Origin: Paenibacillus sp. XY044
Lineage (GTDB): Bacteria; Bacillota; Bacilli; Paenibacillales; Paenibacillaceae
Assembly (NCBI RefSeq): GCF_002257645.1
Contig: NZ_NQMO01000008.1
Location: 62,001 to 126,000, forward strand
DNA: 64,000 nucleotides
Reading direction: 5' to 3'
The notes below the pieces were generated by a model, which did no database searches, was not told the DNA's origin, and saw only the letters and a list, made by a program, of their open reading frames with translations. Positions 1 through 6,966 of the stretch are shown here, piece by piece. The position numbers were made by a program, and so were the translations under genes. Position 1 is the stretch's first letter; every line of letters begins with the position of its first letter.

Positions 1-193
1 AAAAAGAACGACCAAAAGCATTTAATCTTAAATTACGGCCGCTTCTGTCGAATAAAGGGGCGCCAAGGTCTTCTTCCAATCGTTGAATCGTCTTGCTGAG
101 CGAGGACTGTGTGACATGTAATTCTCCCGCAGCTTCGGTCATATGCTCCAAACGAGCTACGGTACAAAAGTACTTAAGCTGAAGCAGTTCCAA
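1..193 (-). CDS. LysR-family transcriptional regulator, N-terminal part (runs off the window)
   Basis: Only the first 64 codons are inside the window. Reading leftward from a TTG at 193 gives a start MELLQLKYFCTVARLEHM followed by a region with TEAAGELHVTQSSLSKTI and RLEEDLGAPLFDRSGRNL, the winged helix-turn-helix signature of LysR-type regulators (recognition helix around residues 27-40). The TTG start is chosen because a GAGGTG ribosome-binding site lies about 8 bases upstream and no ATG or GTG is in frame there. It is divergent from the murA-like gene, an arrangement in which LysR proteins often control the neighbour and themselves; that link is inference. The effector domain is outside the window, so the inducer cannot be guessed. 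Confidence 0.85.
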   Translation of the reverse strand, partial: MELLQLKYFCTVARLEHMTEAAGELHVTQSSLSKTIQRLEEDLGAPLFDRSGRNLRLNAFGRSF

Positions 194-470
194 TGTGTGT
201 GCACCTCACATTCCTTTGGATCTATCTTATTATAGATAAAAATCGATTCATGTGAATAGTGGCCTTCCTCTAAGGAGAGTCACTATTAGCCTTGTACAAA
301 AAAGGGGTCAATAGCTTTTTTGGCCTATAGAGAAGGTGGCGGCTTATCCTGCCTTATCCCGGGTTCAAGGCTATTTCTCCAAATCAGATTGTCCTCCGGC
401 AAGTGTGCAGCATATTCTACCTTATGATTGTTCCAGACCAAAAACTATAAAAAGAAATGGTGGAGTTCAC
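194..470. promoter_or_regulatory. Divergent LysR/murA intergenic region with two palindromes
   Basis: This 277-base spacer carries two short palindromes beside the regulator: ATCTAT-N6-ATAGAT at 220-237, which fits the T-N11-A shape of LysR boxes, and ATTCA-TG-TGAAT at 246-257. A hairpin (AATAGTG ... CACTATT, about 255-288) and a weaker pair around AATAGC/GGCTATT (310-385) follow. No clear sigma-A promoter was identified. An operator role for the palindromes is inference. Confidence 0.35.
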
Positions 471-1769
471 ATGCGCTGGTTAGAAGTGAAGCAGGGAGGC
501 CCGCTCGACGGAAGCGTGGTCATCCCAGGGTCCAAGAATAGTTCCCTCGCCCTCATCGCCGCCGCCGTTCTTGGCGACACTCCGACAATACTGGAGGGCA
601 TCCCGGATATTTACGATATCCGTGCCATTGGAGAAATCGGAAATCGCATCGGACTGCAGGTGAGCAAAAATGATGACGGCCATTTTGTCGTGGATTCGTC
701 CCGGATTCATTCATCCGTCCTCGATCAGGCGTTGACGTCTTCGTTCCGCGCATCTTATTATTTGATCGGTGGACTTCTCAGTAAGTACAAGCGGGTGACG
801 CTCGGTTATCCGGGGGGTGACAATTTCGTGGAGCGGCCCATTGACCAGCATATGAAAATATTCAAGGCGTTCGGGGCGAATGTTACTCTGGAGGAAAAAC
901 AGTATACGGTATCCGCGGAAAAGCTCACCGGCGCCGACTTCCGTTTCGATTTGCTGACTTCCGGCGCAACGATCAATGCCGTGCTGCTCGCTTCGTTAGC
1001 TGTCGGGGTAACCAACCTGTACAACTGCGCGACGGATCCGGAAGTGGTGGATGTCTGCCGATTGCTGAACCGGATGGGCGCCGACATCACCGGAGCCGGT
1101 ACGGATACGATACGAATACGTGGGGTGAACTCTCTGACAGGATGCCGGTATCGGGTGATCCCGGACCGTCTCATTGCTGGGGCGTTTATGATGACGGTCG
1201 GCATTACCGGCGGCACGCTGACCCTGAAGCAGGTCATTCCCGAGCATGTGAAGTCCATCATGGCCAAGCTGAGCGAAATCGGCATTGAATTTGAAAGCGG
1301 AGACGATTACATCATCGCCAGCAGCAATGGGAATATCAAACCGACGCGGGTACGGACGGGCATGTATCCCGTGTTCAATTCCGATATGCAGCAGCCGATT
1401 ACGAGCCTGCTTCTGAAGGCGCCGGGCTACAGTGCCGTCAGGGAAAAAGTATATCCGTACCGTTTCAGCCATGTCGCACAATTAAACCGGCTTGGGGCTG
1501 ACATTCAGGCGAAGAACGGCTATGCCGTCATTAAAGGCGGCCGACCGCTGCACGGCGGGTATGCCCATGCGACCGATGTCCGGGCGGGAACCTGCCTGAT
1601 CATGGCTGGTTTGCAGTCGGAGCAGGCGACGCGAATCACGGGCATCGAGCATATTGAGCGGGGCTATGAGGACGTGGTGTATTTATTCGGCCAAGCGGGG
1701 ATTGGCCTGGTCATCCATGAAAGCGAACCCGCTTCGGCGGACGGCAAGGAATATACGACAACGGCGTGA
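471..1769 (+). CDS. murA: UDP-N-acetylglucosamine 1-carboxyvinyltransferase (MurA family), Asp in place of catalytic Cys
   Basis: MurA transfers enolpyruvate from PEP to UDP-GlcNAc, the first committed step of peptidoglycan synthesis in the cytoplasm. The 432-residue product matches the family end to end: substrate-binding Lys22-Asn23 (GSKNSSLAL), the loop GYPGGDNFVERPIDQH (about 112-127), FNSDMQQP carrying the catalytic-base Asp, and the C-terminal HIERGYEDV. The loop residue equivalent to E. coli Cys115 is Asp117, a natural variant known in mycobacterial and chlamydial MurA and linked to fosfomycin insensitivity. Bacillales often carry two MurA paralogues; which one this is cannot be told from the window. 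The frame is open back to 336, but the ATG at 471 follows a GGTGGAG site at good spacing and matches the family start. Confidence 0.9.
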   Translation: MRWLEVKQGGPLDGSVVIPGSKNSSLALIAAAVLGDTPTILEGIPDIYDIRAIGEIGNRIGLQVSKNDDGHFVVDSSRIHSSVLDQALTSSFRASYYLIGGLLSKYKRVTLGYPGGDNFVERPIDQHMKIFKAFGANVTLEEKQYTVSAEKLTGADFRFDLLTSGATINAVLLASLAVGVTNLYNCATDPEVVDVCRLLNRMGADITGAGTDTIRIRGVNSLTGCRYRVIPDRLIAGAFMMTVGITGGTLTLKQVIPEHVKSIMAKLSEIGIEFESGDDYIIASSNGNIKPTRVRTGMYPVFNSDMQQPITSLLLKAPGYSAVREKVYPYRFSHVAQLNRLGADIQAKNGYAVIKGGRPLHGGYAHATDVRAGTCLIMAGLQSEQATRITGIEHIERGYEDVVYLFGQAGIGLVIHESEPASADGKEYTTTA

Positions 1770-1818
1770 CCGTCGGCGGTTGAAAAGGACTGTTTTAGCT
1801 TTTCCGACACATGACGGA

Positions 1819-1859
1819 AAACAGCCCCCAAACCGGAAGAACGGCTGCGGGGGCTGTTT
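1819..1859. terminator. Intrinsic terminator between convergent murA and MFS genes
   Basis: An 11-bp perfect stem (AAACAGCCCCC at 1819-1829 with GGGGGCTGTTT at 1849-1859) sits about 50 bases after the murA stop and before the stop of the oppositely oriented transporter gene. Short T runs flank both sides, so it may serve both transcripts. Confidence 0.75.
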
Positions 1860-1906
1860 CGTATTGTTTCAGGTTCGGATCTGCCTTAGGCGAAACACAA
1901 GTGGTT

Positions 1907-3121
1907 CTAGCCGTCAACAGCTTTGGCCGAGGCCTGCTGAGTGGACAAGCTGCCATGACGCTGGGACCAGTAGGCGAGGCCCATCGTCAGCAGCAGGAAT
2001 AGCCCCGTGATCAGGAACACGGTATGAATGCTGAACACACCGCTGATTGCGCCGCCCGCAAGCGGTCCCAGCATGCCGCCGAGCTGGTTCGCGGTTTGGT
2101 TGAGGCTGAAGGCCCGTCCGCGGAAGTCGCTCTGCGTAGACCGGACGACAAGCCCGTTAAGTGCCGGGAATACGGCGCAGAAGAAGCAGCCGTACAGGAA
2201 GCGGACCACCGAGAAGGCCCAAATGTTATGAAACGGGATCTGAAGCAGCGAACCGACGCCTCCGGCGAACAGGCCGATCATCAGTATTTTCTGGAACCCG
2301 ATCTTGTCGGCCAGCTTGCCCCATCGCGGGGCGAAGATGATGCTGGCGATCCCGACGAGCGAGAAGATGAATCCCGCCAGGATAGAGGCATCCGATGCCG
2401 AGTGGCCGATCTCCACAATATAGAGGGAGAGCACCGGCTCGATGGTCATGACCGAGAACTGCGTCACCATGGTGAGCACCAGGACGATCATCAGCATTTT
2501 GTTAACGGCGGCCTGCTTCAGCGTGTTAAATACCGATAGTTTGCCTTTGCTCGGAACGAATTTTTCCTCTTTGACGTAAAAGATGACGAGCAGCGTGGCC
2601 AGAAAGCACAACACGCCCGCGCTGCCGAAGGCCAGCCGGTTGTCGAATACCTTGGAGAGCACGCCGCCGAGGAGGGGCCCCATGATGCTTCCCGTAGCTG
2701 TGGCCGTGGACATGGTGGACAGCGCGTATCCGACCCTTTTCTCCGGGGTGTTGGTACCGACGATCGCAATAGCTCCGGGAATAAATCCGGAGAGAAGTCC
2801 CTGCAAAATACGCAGGATGAGCAGCTGCACCGGATGCGTGACAAACGCCGTCAGCAAATAAATGATGCACAGCACAAAACCTGCGCGGATGATCATCGGC
2901 TTGCGGCCGTATTTGTCCCCAACGGATCCCCAGAACGGAGATGAAAGCGCTCCCGCAAAAAACGCTGCGCTGAACAGCAGGCCGGACCACATCTCAATGT
3001 TTTTGGTGACACCGATTTCAATCAGAAACAAGGGGAGAAAGGGTACCACCATCGAGAAGCTTGAGGACACGATCAGCGAGCCGAACCATAAAACCCATAA
3101 ATTTTTCTTCCAGCTTTCCAT
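1907..3121 (-). CDS. MFS multidrug-type efflux transporter
   Basis: A 404-residue, highly hydrophobic protein with about 12 predicted membrane segments. Motif A of the major facilitator superfamily is visible as GSVGDKYGRKPMII after the second segment, with a related GKLADKIGFQK in the second half and motif-C-like small-residue stretches (SIMGPLLGGV). It resembles drug:H+ antiporters of the MdtG type; the substrate is unknown. The frame starts at 3130, but an AGGAG at 3131-3135 touches that codon and lies 9 bases from the ATG at 3121, so 3121 is taken. It is convergent with murA and separated from it by the terminator at 1819. Confidence 0.85.
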   Translation of the reverse strand: MESWKKNLWVLWFGSLIVSSSFSMVVPFLPLFLIEIGVTKNIEMWSGLLFSAAFFAGALSSPFWGSVGDKYGRKPMIIRAGFVLCIIYLLTAFVTHPVQLLILRILQGLLSGFIPGAIAIVGTNTPEKRVGYALSTMSTATATGSIMGPLLGGVLSKVFDNRLAFGSAGVLCFLATLLVIFYVKEEKFVPSKGKLSVFNTLKQAAVNKMLMIVLVLTMVTQFSVMTIEPVLSLYIVEIGHSASDASILAGFIFSLVGIASIIFAPRWGKLADKIGFQKILMIGLFAGGVGSLLQIPFHNIWAFSVVRFLYGCFFCAVFPALNGLVVRSTQSDFRGRAFSLNQTANQLGGMLGPLAGGAISGVFSIHTVFLITGLFLLLTMGLAYWSQRHGSLSTQQASAKAVDG

Positions 3122-3241
3122 AGACGTCATCTCCTGTTAAACCTAGTATACAGCACATGGGTTGTACACTTGCTTCGTGAGGCTGCTTCGAACATGGCTG
3201 TCCGTGCTATATAAAAGAGCAAAAGGCGCGCCGCTATGGCG

Positions 3242-3270
3242 TTGTCAGCTCTGTACGCATTCGAAATAAT
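3242..3270 (+). promoter_or_regulatory. Candidate sigma-A promoter for an intergenic RNA
   Basis: TTGTCA (3242-3247), a 17-base spacer and AATAAT (3265-3270) match the sigma-A consensus at 5/6 in each box. There is no open reading frame downstream on the plus strand. Predicted transcription would begin about 3277, just before the conserved element at 3279-3384 and the terminator at 3387-3425. Confidence 0.5.
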
Positions 3271-3278
3271 AAAAAAAA

Positions 3279-3384
3279 TCGACGTACCTTCTAAGAAGCC
3301 AGACCGCATTTGGCGGAAATTTTTCTTGCGATTATAGAATGGTTCAGCTCCGCTGAAAATTTATAAAATCTATAATCTAAAAAA
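3279..3384 (+). repeat. Dispersed intergenic element, copy A (candidate small RNA body)
   Basis: About 105 bases that align with 17188-17289 with short gaps, at roughly three quarters identity by eye. Shared blocks are TCGAC-TAC-TT, AGAAG-CAGACCGCA, TTTTTCTTGCG and ATCTAAAAAA near the end. Copy A runs directly into the hairpin terminator at 3387 and has a good promoter just upstream, so it looks like a self-contained transcription unit of about 150 nt. No coding potential is seen. Confidence 0.6.
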
Positions 3385-3386
3385 TT

Positions 3387-3425
3387 TAAAAGTCCTGATC
3401 AGCTTGGGAGCTGCTCAGGACTTTT
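3387..3425. terminator. Bidirectional intrinsic terminator (rpsT / intergenic element)
   Basis: The stem AAAAGTCCTGA (about 3388-3398) pairs with TCAGGACTTTT (3415-3425). It lies 28 bases past the rpsT stop on the minus strand and directly after copy A of the intergenic element on the plus strand. A/T runs on both outer sides allow function in both directions. Confidence 0.8.
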
Positions 3426-3452
3426 CCATTTCATCGTATGGATAGCGCTCCC

Positions 3453-3725
3453 TTAGGCTTGTGCACTGAGAGCGTTAAGTTTTTTCGCCAGGCGGGACTT
3501 CTTGCGGCTGGCTGCGTTCTTGTGGACCAGGCCTTTAGTTACGGCTTTGTCCAGTTTTTGGGAAGCAGCTTGAACAGCAGCTTTAGCAGCTTCGACTTCA
3601 TTATTCGTCAGCGCGGAATCGGCAGCCTTGACAGCTGTACGAAGCGCGGATTTTTGGGAAGCATTAAGCGCACGGCGTTTGTCGTTTGTTTTCACGCGTT
3701 TAACGGCGGATTTAATGTTTGGCAT
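3453..3725 (-). CDS. rpsT: 30S ribosomal protein S20
   Basis: A 90-residue, Lys/Ala-rich helical protein starting MPNIKSAVKRVKTNDKRR, with the C-terminal VHKNAASRKKSRLAKKLN typical of S20. It binds the 5' and 3' minor domains of 16S rRNA early in small-subunit assembly. The open frame begins at a GTG at 3734, but AGGAGGTG lies right against that codon and 8 bases before the ATG at 3725, which also gives the standard family start. It is divergent from gpr, the same order as in B. subtilis. A possible promoter is at 3782-3810. Confidence 0.97.
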   Translation of the reverse strand: MPNIKSAVKRVKTNDKRRALNASQKSALRTAVKAADSALTNNEVEAAKAAVQAASQKLDKAVTKGLVHKNAASRKKSRLAKKLNALSAQA

Positions 3726-3781
3726 TGCATTCACCTCCTGTAAGGCATTCGAATAGCTCGAAATGATTCACAACTTAAAAT

Positions 3782-3810
3782 AGTTTAGCATGGGGTACTC
3801 TAAAAAGCAA
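3782..3810 (-). promoter_or_regulatory. Possible rpsT promoter
   Basis: On the minus strand TTGCTT (3810-3805), a 17-base spacer and TAAACT (3787-3782) form a moderate sigma-A match, about 60 bases upstream of the rpsT ATG. The spacing is ideal, but the boxes are only partly conserved. Confidence 0.4.
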
Positions 3811-3880
3811 TACTATCATCGCGTTCCAAAGGTTTGGATTTTAAGAGGAGCAGGAATCAAAAACCTTGAAAAAAGGTTTT

Positions 3881-3910
3881 GCATAAACTGGCCGCCGCTC
3901 CCGCACACTA
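3881..3910 (+). promoter_or_regulatory. Candidate forespore (sigma-F/sigma-G) promoter of gpr
   Basis: GCATA (3881-3885), 18 bases, then CACACTA (3904-3910), 30 bases before the gpr ATG. This fits the sigma-G/F pattern (GnATR at -35 and CATnnTA at -10, 17-18 apart) with one mismatch in the -10. gpr is transcribed in the forespore by these factors in B. subtilis, which supports the reading. Confidence 0.55.
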
Positions 3911-3940
3911 TCCATAACAAGCCAAAGGAGGCAGATATAT

Positions 3941-4936
3941 ATGGAGTTGGATTTGCAGCGCTATTCCGTGCGGACCGACCTGGCGGTCGATGCCAGGGAA
4001 ATGGCGGGCCATGCCGGACCGATCCCGGGAGTTGATGAAGAAATCACGGAGAAGGACGGTATCAAGATTACCCGCCTTAACGTGCTGAATGAAGCCGGTT
4101 CCCAGGCCATCGGACGCGTCAAGGGGCATTACGTTACGCTGGAGGTTCCGGGACTGCGTAACGGGGACACCAAGCTGCAGGAGCAGGTGGCCGAGGCCTT
4201 AGCTCGGGAATTCGAAGATTTCCTGGCGCTGATCGGGATTCAGAAGAAACAGACGGTTCTGATCGTCGGCTTGGGCAACTGGAATGTGACGCCCGATTCG
4301 CTGGGACCGCTTGTGGTGGAGAACGTCCTCGTTACCCGCCAGTATTTTCAGCTGATGCCGGACCAGGTGGCCCCGGGATACCGGGAAATCAGCGCCATTG
4401 CCCCGGGAGTGCTCGGCCTGACGGGAATCGAGTCCAGCGAGGTCGTGCAGGGCATCGTTGAACGGACGAAGCCGGATCTGATCATCGCGATCGACGCGCT
4501 GGCATCCAAATCGCTGGAGCGCGTCAACACGACGATCCAAATCGCCGACATCGGCATCCATCCGGGCTCAGGCATAGGCAACAAACGCCGTGGCCTCACC
4601 AAGGAAGTACTCGGCGTTCCCGTCATTGCCATCGGTGTGCCGACCGTATGCTACGCGTCGACCATCGTCAACAATGTCATGGAAATGATGAAGAATCATT
4701 TCGGGCAGGAGACGAACCAGACCCGGCAAATCATGGGGATGCTGGACGACATCAACGAGCAGGAGCGCCTCTCCCTGGTCAAGGAAGTGCTTGAGCCGCT
4801 CGGCCACGACCTGATCGTTACGCCGAAAGAGATTGACGAATTTATCGAAGATATCGCCAATATTGTCGCGAGCGGATTGAACGCCGCCCTGCACGACGCG
4901 GTTGACCCCGGAAACACGGGGGCTTACACCCATTAG
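3941..4936 (+). CDS. gpr: Germination protease (GPR endopeptidase)
   Basis: GPR starts degradation of small acid-soluble spore proteins in the germinating spore core, freeing amino acids and DNA. The 331-residue protein carries the family motifs YSVRTDLAVDARE near the N-terminus (where the zymogen is processed), GLGNWNVTPDSLGP (about 105-118), IAIDALASKSLERVNTTIQ, GIHPGSGIGNKR and the C-terminal VTPKEIDEFIEDIANI. The ATG at 3941 follows AAAGGAGG. It is single-copy and probably monocistronic: a strong terminator follows and a forespore-type promoter precedes. Confidence 0.97.
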   Translation: MELDLQRYSVRTDLAVDAREMAGHAGPIPGVDEEITEKDGIKITRLNVLNEAGSQAIGRVKGHYVTLEVPGLRNGDTKLQEQVAEALAREFEDFLALIGIQKKQTVLIVGLGNWNVTPDSLGPLVVENVLVTRQYFQLMPDQVAPGYREISAIAPGVLGLTGIESSEVVQGIVERTKPDLIIAIDALASKSLERVNTTIQIADIGIHPGSGIGNKRRGLTKEVLGVPVIAIGVPTVCYASTIVNNVMEMMKNHFGQETNQTRQIMGMLDDINEQERLSLVKEVLEPLGHDLIVTPKEIDEFIEDIANIVASGLNAALHDAVDPGNTGAYTH

Positions 4937-4967
4937 GAGGCGCTGCCTCCTCTCTCTTCCCTATCAT

Positions 4968-5007
4968 TAAAAAAAGAAAGTCCGAATCTATCGGGCTTTC
5001 TTTTTTT
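4968..5007. terminator. gpr terminator
   Basis: A long A/T-flanked stem (AAAGAAAGTCCGA pairing with TCGGGCTTTCTTT, loop ATCTA) ends in a run of seven T. It lies 31 bases after the gpr stop. The symmetrical A and T arms would also stop transcription coming from the right. Confidence 0.9.
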
Positions 5008-5070
5008 GGTTCTAGCGAATCTCTCCGGCTCATAGAGTTGAAGTATAAGAGATTTCAGGAGGACAACAGA

Positions 5071-6447
5071 ATGAAGAGGAATGGTTTTCAGCTTTGGAAT
5101 ATCGGCAAATGGAGAGCCAAACTGCTGCATATTCTGTCTATGGGACGTACCTTTGTGCTGCTGGTGGTCGGATCGCTGCTGTTTTTCTTGCTTCTCGGTT
5201 TGGGAGGGATGGCTGAGAAGAAAATCAACGATTCTCCGGTTTCTTCCATGAAAGGATTTGCAGGCTCCGTATCAAGCAACTTTTTCATTGATATGTTAGG
5301 CATGGAGCTGCCTCACTTGAATAAGGAAAAAGGGAACTCGACCTTTTCCGGGGAAAACATGACGACTTTCGTATTCCAGATGCTGACCAGCGTCAACCCC
5401 CGGGATCCGAAAAGCCTGCTGGCCCGTGAAATGCCGGGCATGGGGGCAAACGATCCGGTCCTGCTGAGGCATTCGGCAGGCAATGATAACGTCGTTCCTC
5501 CCGAAGATTATAATCCGCCTGCAGAAACGGCGGGACAAACGGATACGGCAGGACAGAGCGATACCGCCCCGGCCGACCCGCAAAAGAATGGTGCAGAGCA
5601 AGGCGGTACCGATCCCGGAAAGGACACCGGATCGGGCACGGCCCAGCAGCCGGATGCGCCACCGGTTCAGGAGCCGGACGCAGGCGGTAAGAAAGGTTCC
5701 GGAGAAGGAACGCCGGCCAAGGGCAATGAAGGCTCTGGGCAAACTTCGCCGGCAAATTCCAAGGACAAAGCGATCCTGATCTATCACTCTCACCCGAGAG
5801 AGGCTTACAATCCGCTGCTGAGCAAGACCAGCGACAATCCAAGCTCCACGTCCCCATCGCAAAATGTGATGCTGGTCGGAAGCTATGTGACGAAAAAGCT
5901 GGAGCAGCTCGGCATCGCCACCGCCCATTCGGAGCAGGACTACATGACGACGGTAACCGATTATAATTATAACTTTTCCTATAAATACTCCCGCGAGACG
6001 GTGAAGGCTGCGATGAGCGGGAACAGCAGCATGAAATATCTGATCGACATTCACCGGGACTCCCAGGGGCACAGCCGGACGACGAAAGACATTAACGGCA
6101 AAAGCTACGCGCAGGTCTTCTTCATCATCGGGCACGGCAACAAAAACTGGCGCAAGAACGAAGCCTTCGCCAATTCCATCCATGAACGGCTGGAAAAGGC
6201 CTATCCCGGATTGTCCCGCGGCATTTGGGGGAAAGATTCCTCCATGGGCAACGGGGAATATAACCAGTCGCTGTCGGAGAACAGCATTTTGATCGAGGTC
6301 GGCGGGATCGACAGCACCGATACGGAGCTGAAGCGGACGTCGGAAGTATTGGCACAGACGATCGCCGACGTTTATTACGCGGATCAAAAGGCGGAAAAGG
6401 CCAGCACTGATCAAACGGCCCCCGCCAAGAAAGATAATAAAAGCTGA
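5071..6447 (+). CDS. spoIIP: Stage II sporulation protein P (peptidoglycan amidase/endopeptidase)
   Basis: SpoIIP works with SpoIID and SpoIIM in the mother cell to thin septal peptidoglycan and drive engulfment. The 458-residue protein has one membrane anchor (about 27-48, FVLLVVGSLLFFLLLGLGG), a long low-complexity linker rich in Gly, Pro, Asp and Lys (about 135-230), and the C-terminal amidase-3-like domain. Likely metal/catalytic residues are in IYHSHPREAY, IDIHRDSQGH and SILIEVGGIDSTD (the terminal Glu motif). The ATG at 5071 has CAGGAGG 8 bases upstream; the TTG that opens the frame at 5038 has none. It lies just downstream of gpr, as in B. subtilis. Confidence 0.95.
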   Translation: MKRNGFQLWNIGKWRAKLLHILSMGRTFVLLVVGSLLFFLLLGLGGMAEKKINDSPVSSMKGFAGSVSSNFFIDMLGMELPHLNKEKGNSTFSGENMTTFVFQMLTSVNPRDPKSLLAREMPGMGANDPVLLRHSAGNDNVVPPEDYNPPAETAGQTDTAGQSDTAPADPQKNGAEQGGTDPGKDTGSGTAQQPDAPPVQEPDAGGKKGSGEGTPAKGNEGSGQTSPANSKDKAILIYHSHPREAYNPLLSKTSDNPSSTSPSQNVMLVGSYVTKKLEQLGIATAHSEQDYMTTVTDYNYNFSYKYSRETVKAAMSGNSSMKYLIDIHRDSQGHSRTTKDINGKSYAQVFFIIGHGNKNWRKNEAFANSIHERLEKAYPGLSRGIWGKDSSMGNGEYNQSLSENSILIEVGGIDSTDTELKRTSEVLAQTIADVYYADQKAEKASTDQTAPAKKDNKS

Positions 6448-6476
6448 GAAAGCATTGACCCAAGGGAGGTATGATC

Positions 6477-6884
6477 ATGTCAAAATGGGCTAAAAAAGTT
6501 TGCGTGCTGGGAATTTGGGCAGGCATCGGCGTTCTGGTCGGCATGCAGCTGGCAAGTCCCGATGCTCCGGCGCCCGGGCCGCAGGCGGCGCAGACGGCGG
6601 CTGCCGCGGTGCAGACCGGACCGCAGAAGGGCGCCTCTTCGCAGCAGCAGCTTTCCCAGCCGCGCCAAAGCTCGAACCGGTTCAAGGCGGCGGACGAGCA
6701 GCCGCAGCAGGAACAGGTCGAGGTCCAGGACTGGCATGAGAAGACACCCGAGCAGCTGCTGGTGGACCAGAGCGGCACGCCGACGGTCGACGTGCTGGCG
6801 GATAAGACGGCCGGCCTGCTGCAGCAGCTGTCCCAAAAGGGAATCCGTCTCGTCGTCTCCCTGTTCAGCAACGTGACGGAATAA
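6477..6884 (+). CDS. YqxA-type small membrane-anchored protein
   Basis: A 135-residue protein with one N-terminal membrane segment (VCVLGIWAGIGVLVGMQLA), then a Pro/Gln/Ala-rich linker and a short hydrophobic C-terminus. The place between spoIIP and lepA is that of B. subtilis yqxA (DUF3679); I use this position and the similar build rather than clear sequence identity. GGGAGG lies 7 bases before the ATG at 6477, so this start is preferred to the ATG at 6471. The function is unknown; co-transcription with spoIIP suggests a sporulation role. Confidence 0.7.
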   Translation: MSKWAKKVCVLGIWAGIGVLVGMQLASPDAPAPGPQAAQTAAAAVQTGPQKGASSQQQLSQPRQSSNRFKAADEQPQQEQVEVQDWHEKTPEQLLVDQSGTPTVDVLADKTAGLLQQLSQKGIRLVVSLFSNVTE

Positions 6885-6888
6885 TACG

Positions 6889-6923
6889 AACAGTTGGGAT
6901 TGCTGGCCTTACCTCCAACTGTT
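6889..6923 (+). promoter_or_regulatory. Inverted repeat overlapping the lepA promoter
   Basis: AACAGTTGG (6889-6897) and CCAACTGTT (6915-6923) form a perfect 9-bp inverted repeat just after the yqxA-type gene. It spans the -35 box and spacer of the lepA promoter. With no T run behind it, it may be an operator or a weak terminator of the upstream operon. Confidence 0.5.
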
Positions 6924-6928
6924 ATAAT
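6900..6928 (+). promoter_or_regulatory. lepA promoter (sigma-A type)
   Basis: TTGCTG (6900-6905), a 17-base spacer, and a perfect TATAAT (6923-6928) lie 39 bases upstream of the lepA start codon. Confidence 0.65.
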
Positions 6929-6966
6929 GAATTGATTACACATCAGGCTGTTTTTGGGGGTAAGGC

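Noticed and set aside
3859..3880. Hairpin AAAACCTT/AAGGTTTT just before the gpr promoter
   Set aside because: Looks like a small terminator, but no plus-strand transcript reaches it; AT-rich and possibly chance.
5296..6414. 372-codon open frame antisense to spoIIP
   Set aside because: Low-complexity Arg/Leu/Gly translation caused by the Pro/Gly-rich linker of spoIIP; not a plausible protein.
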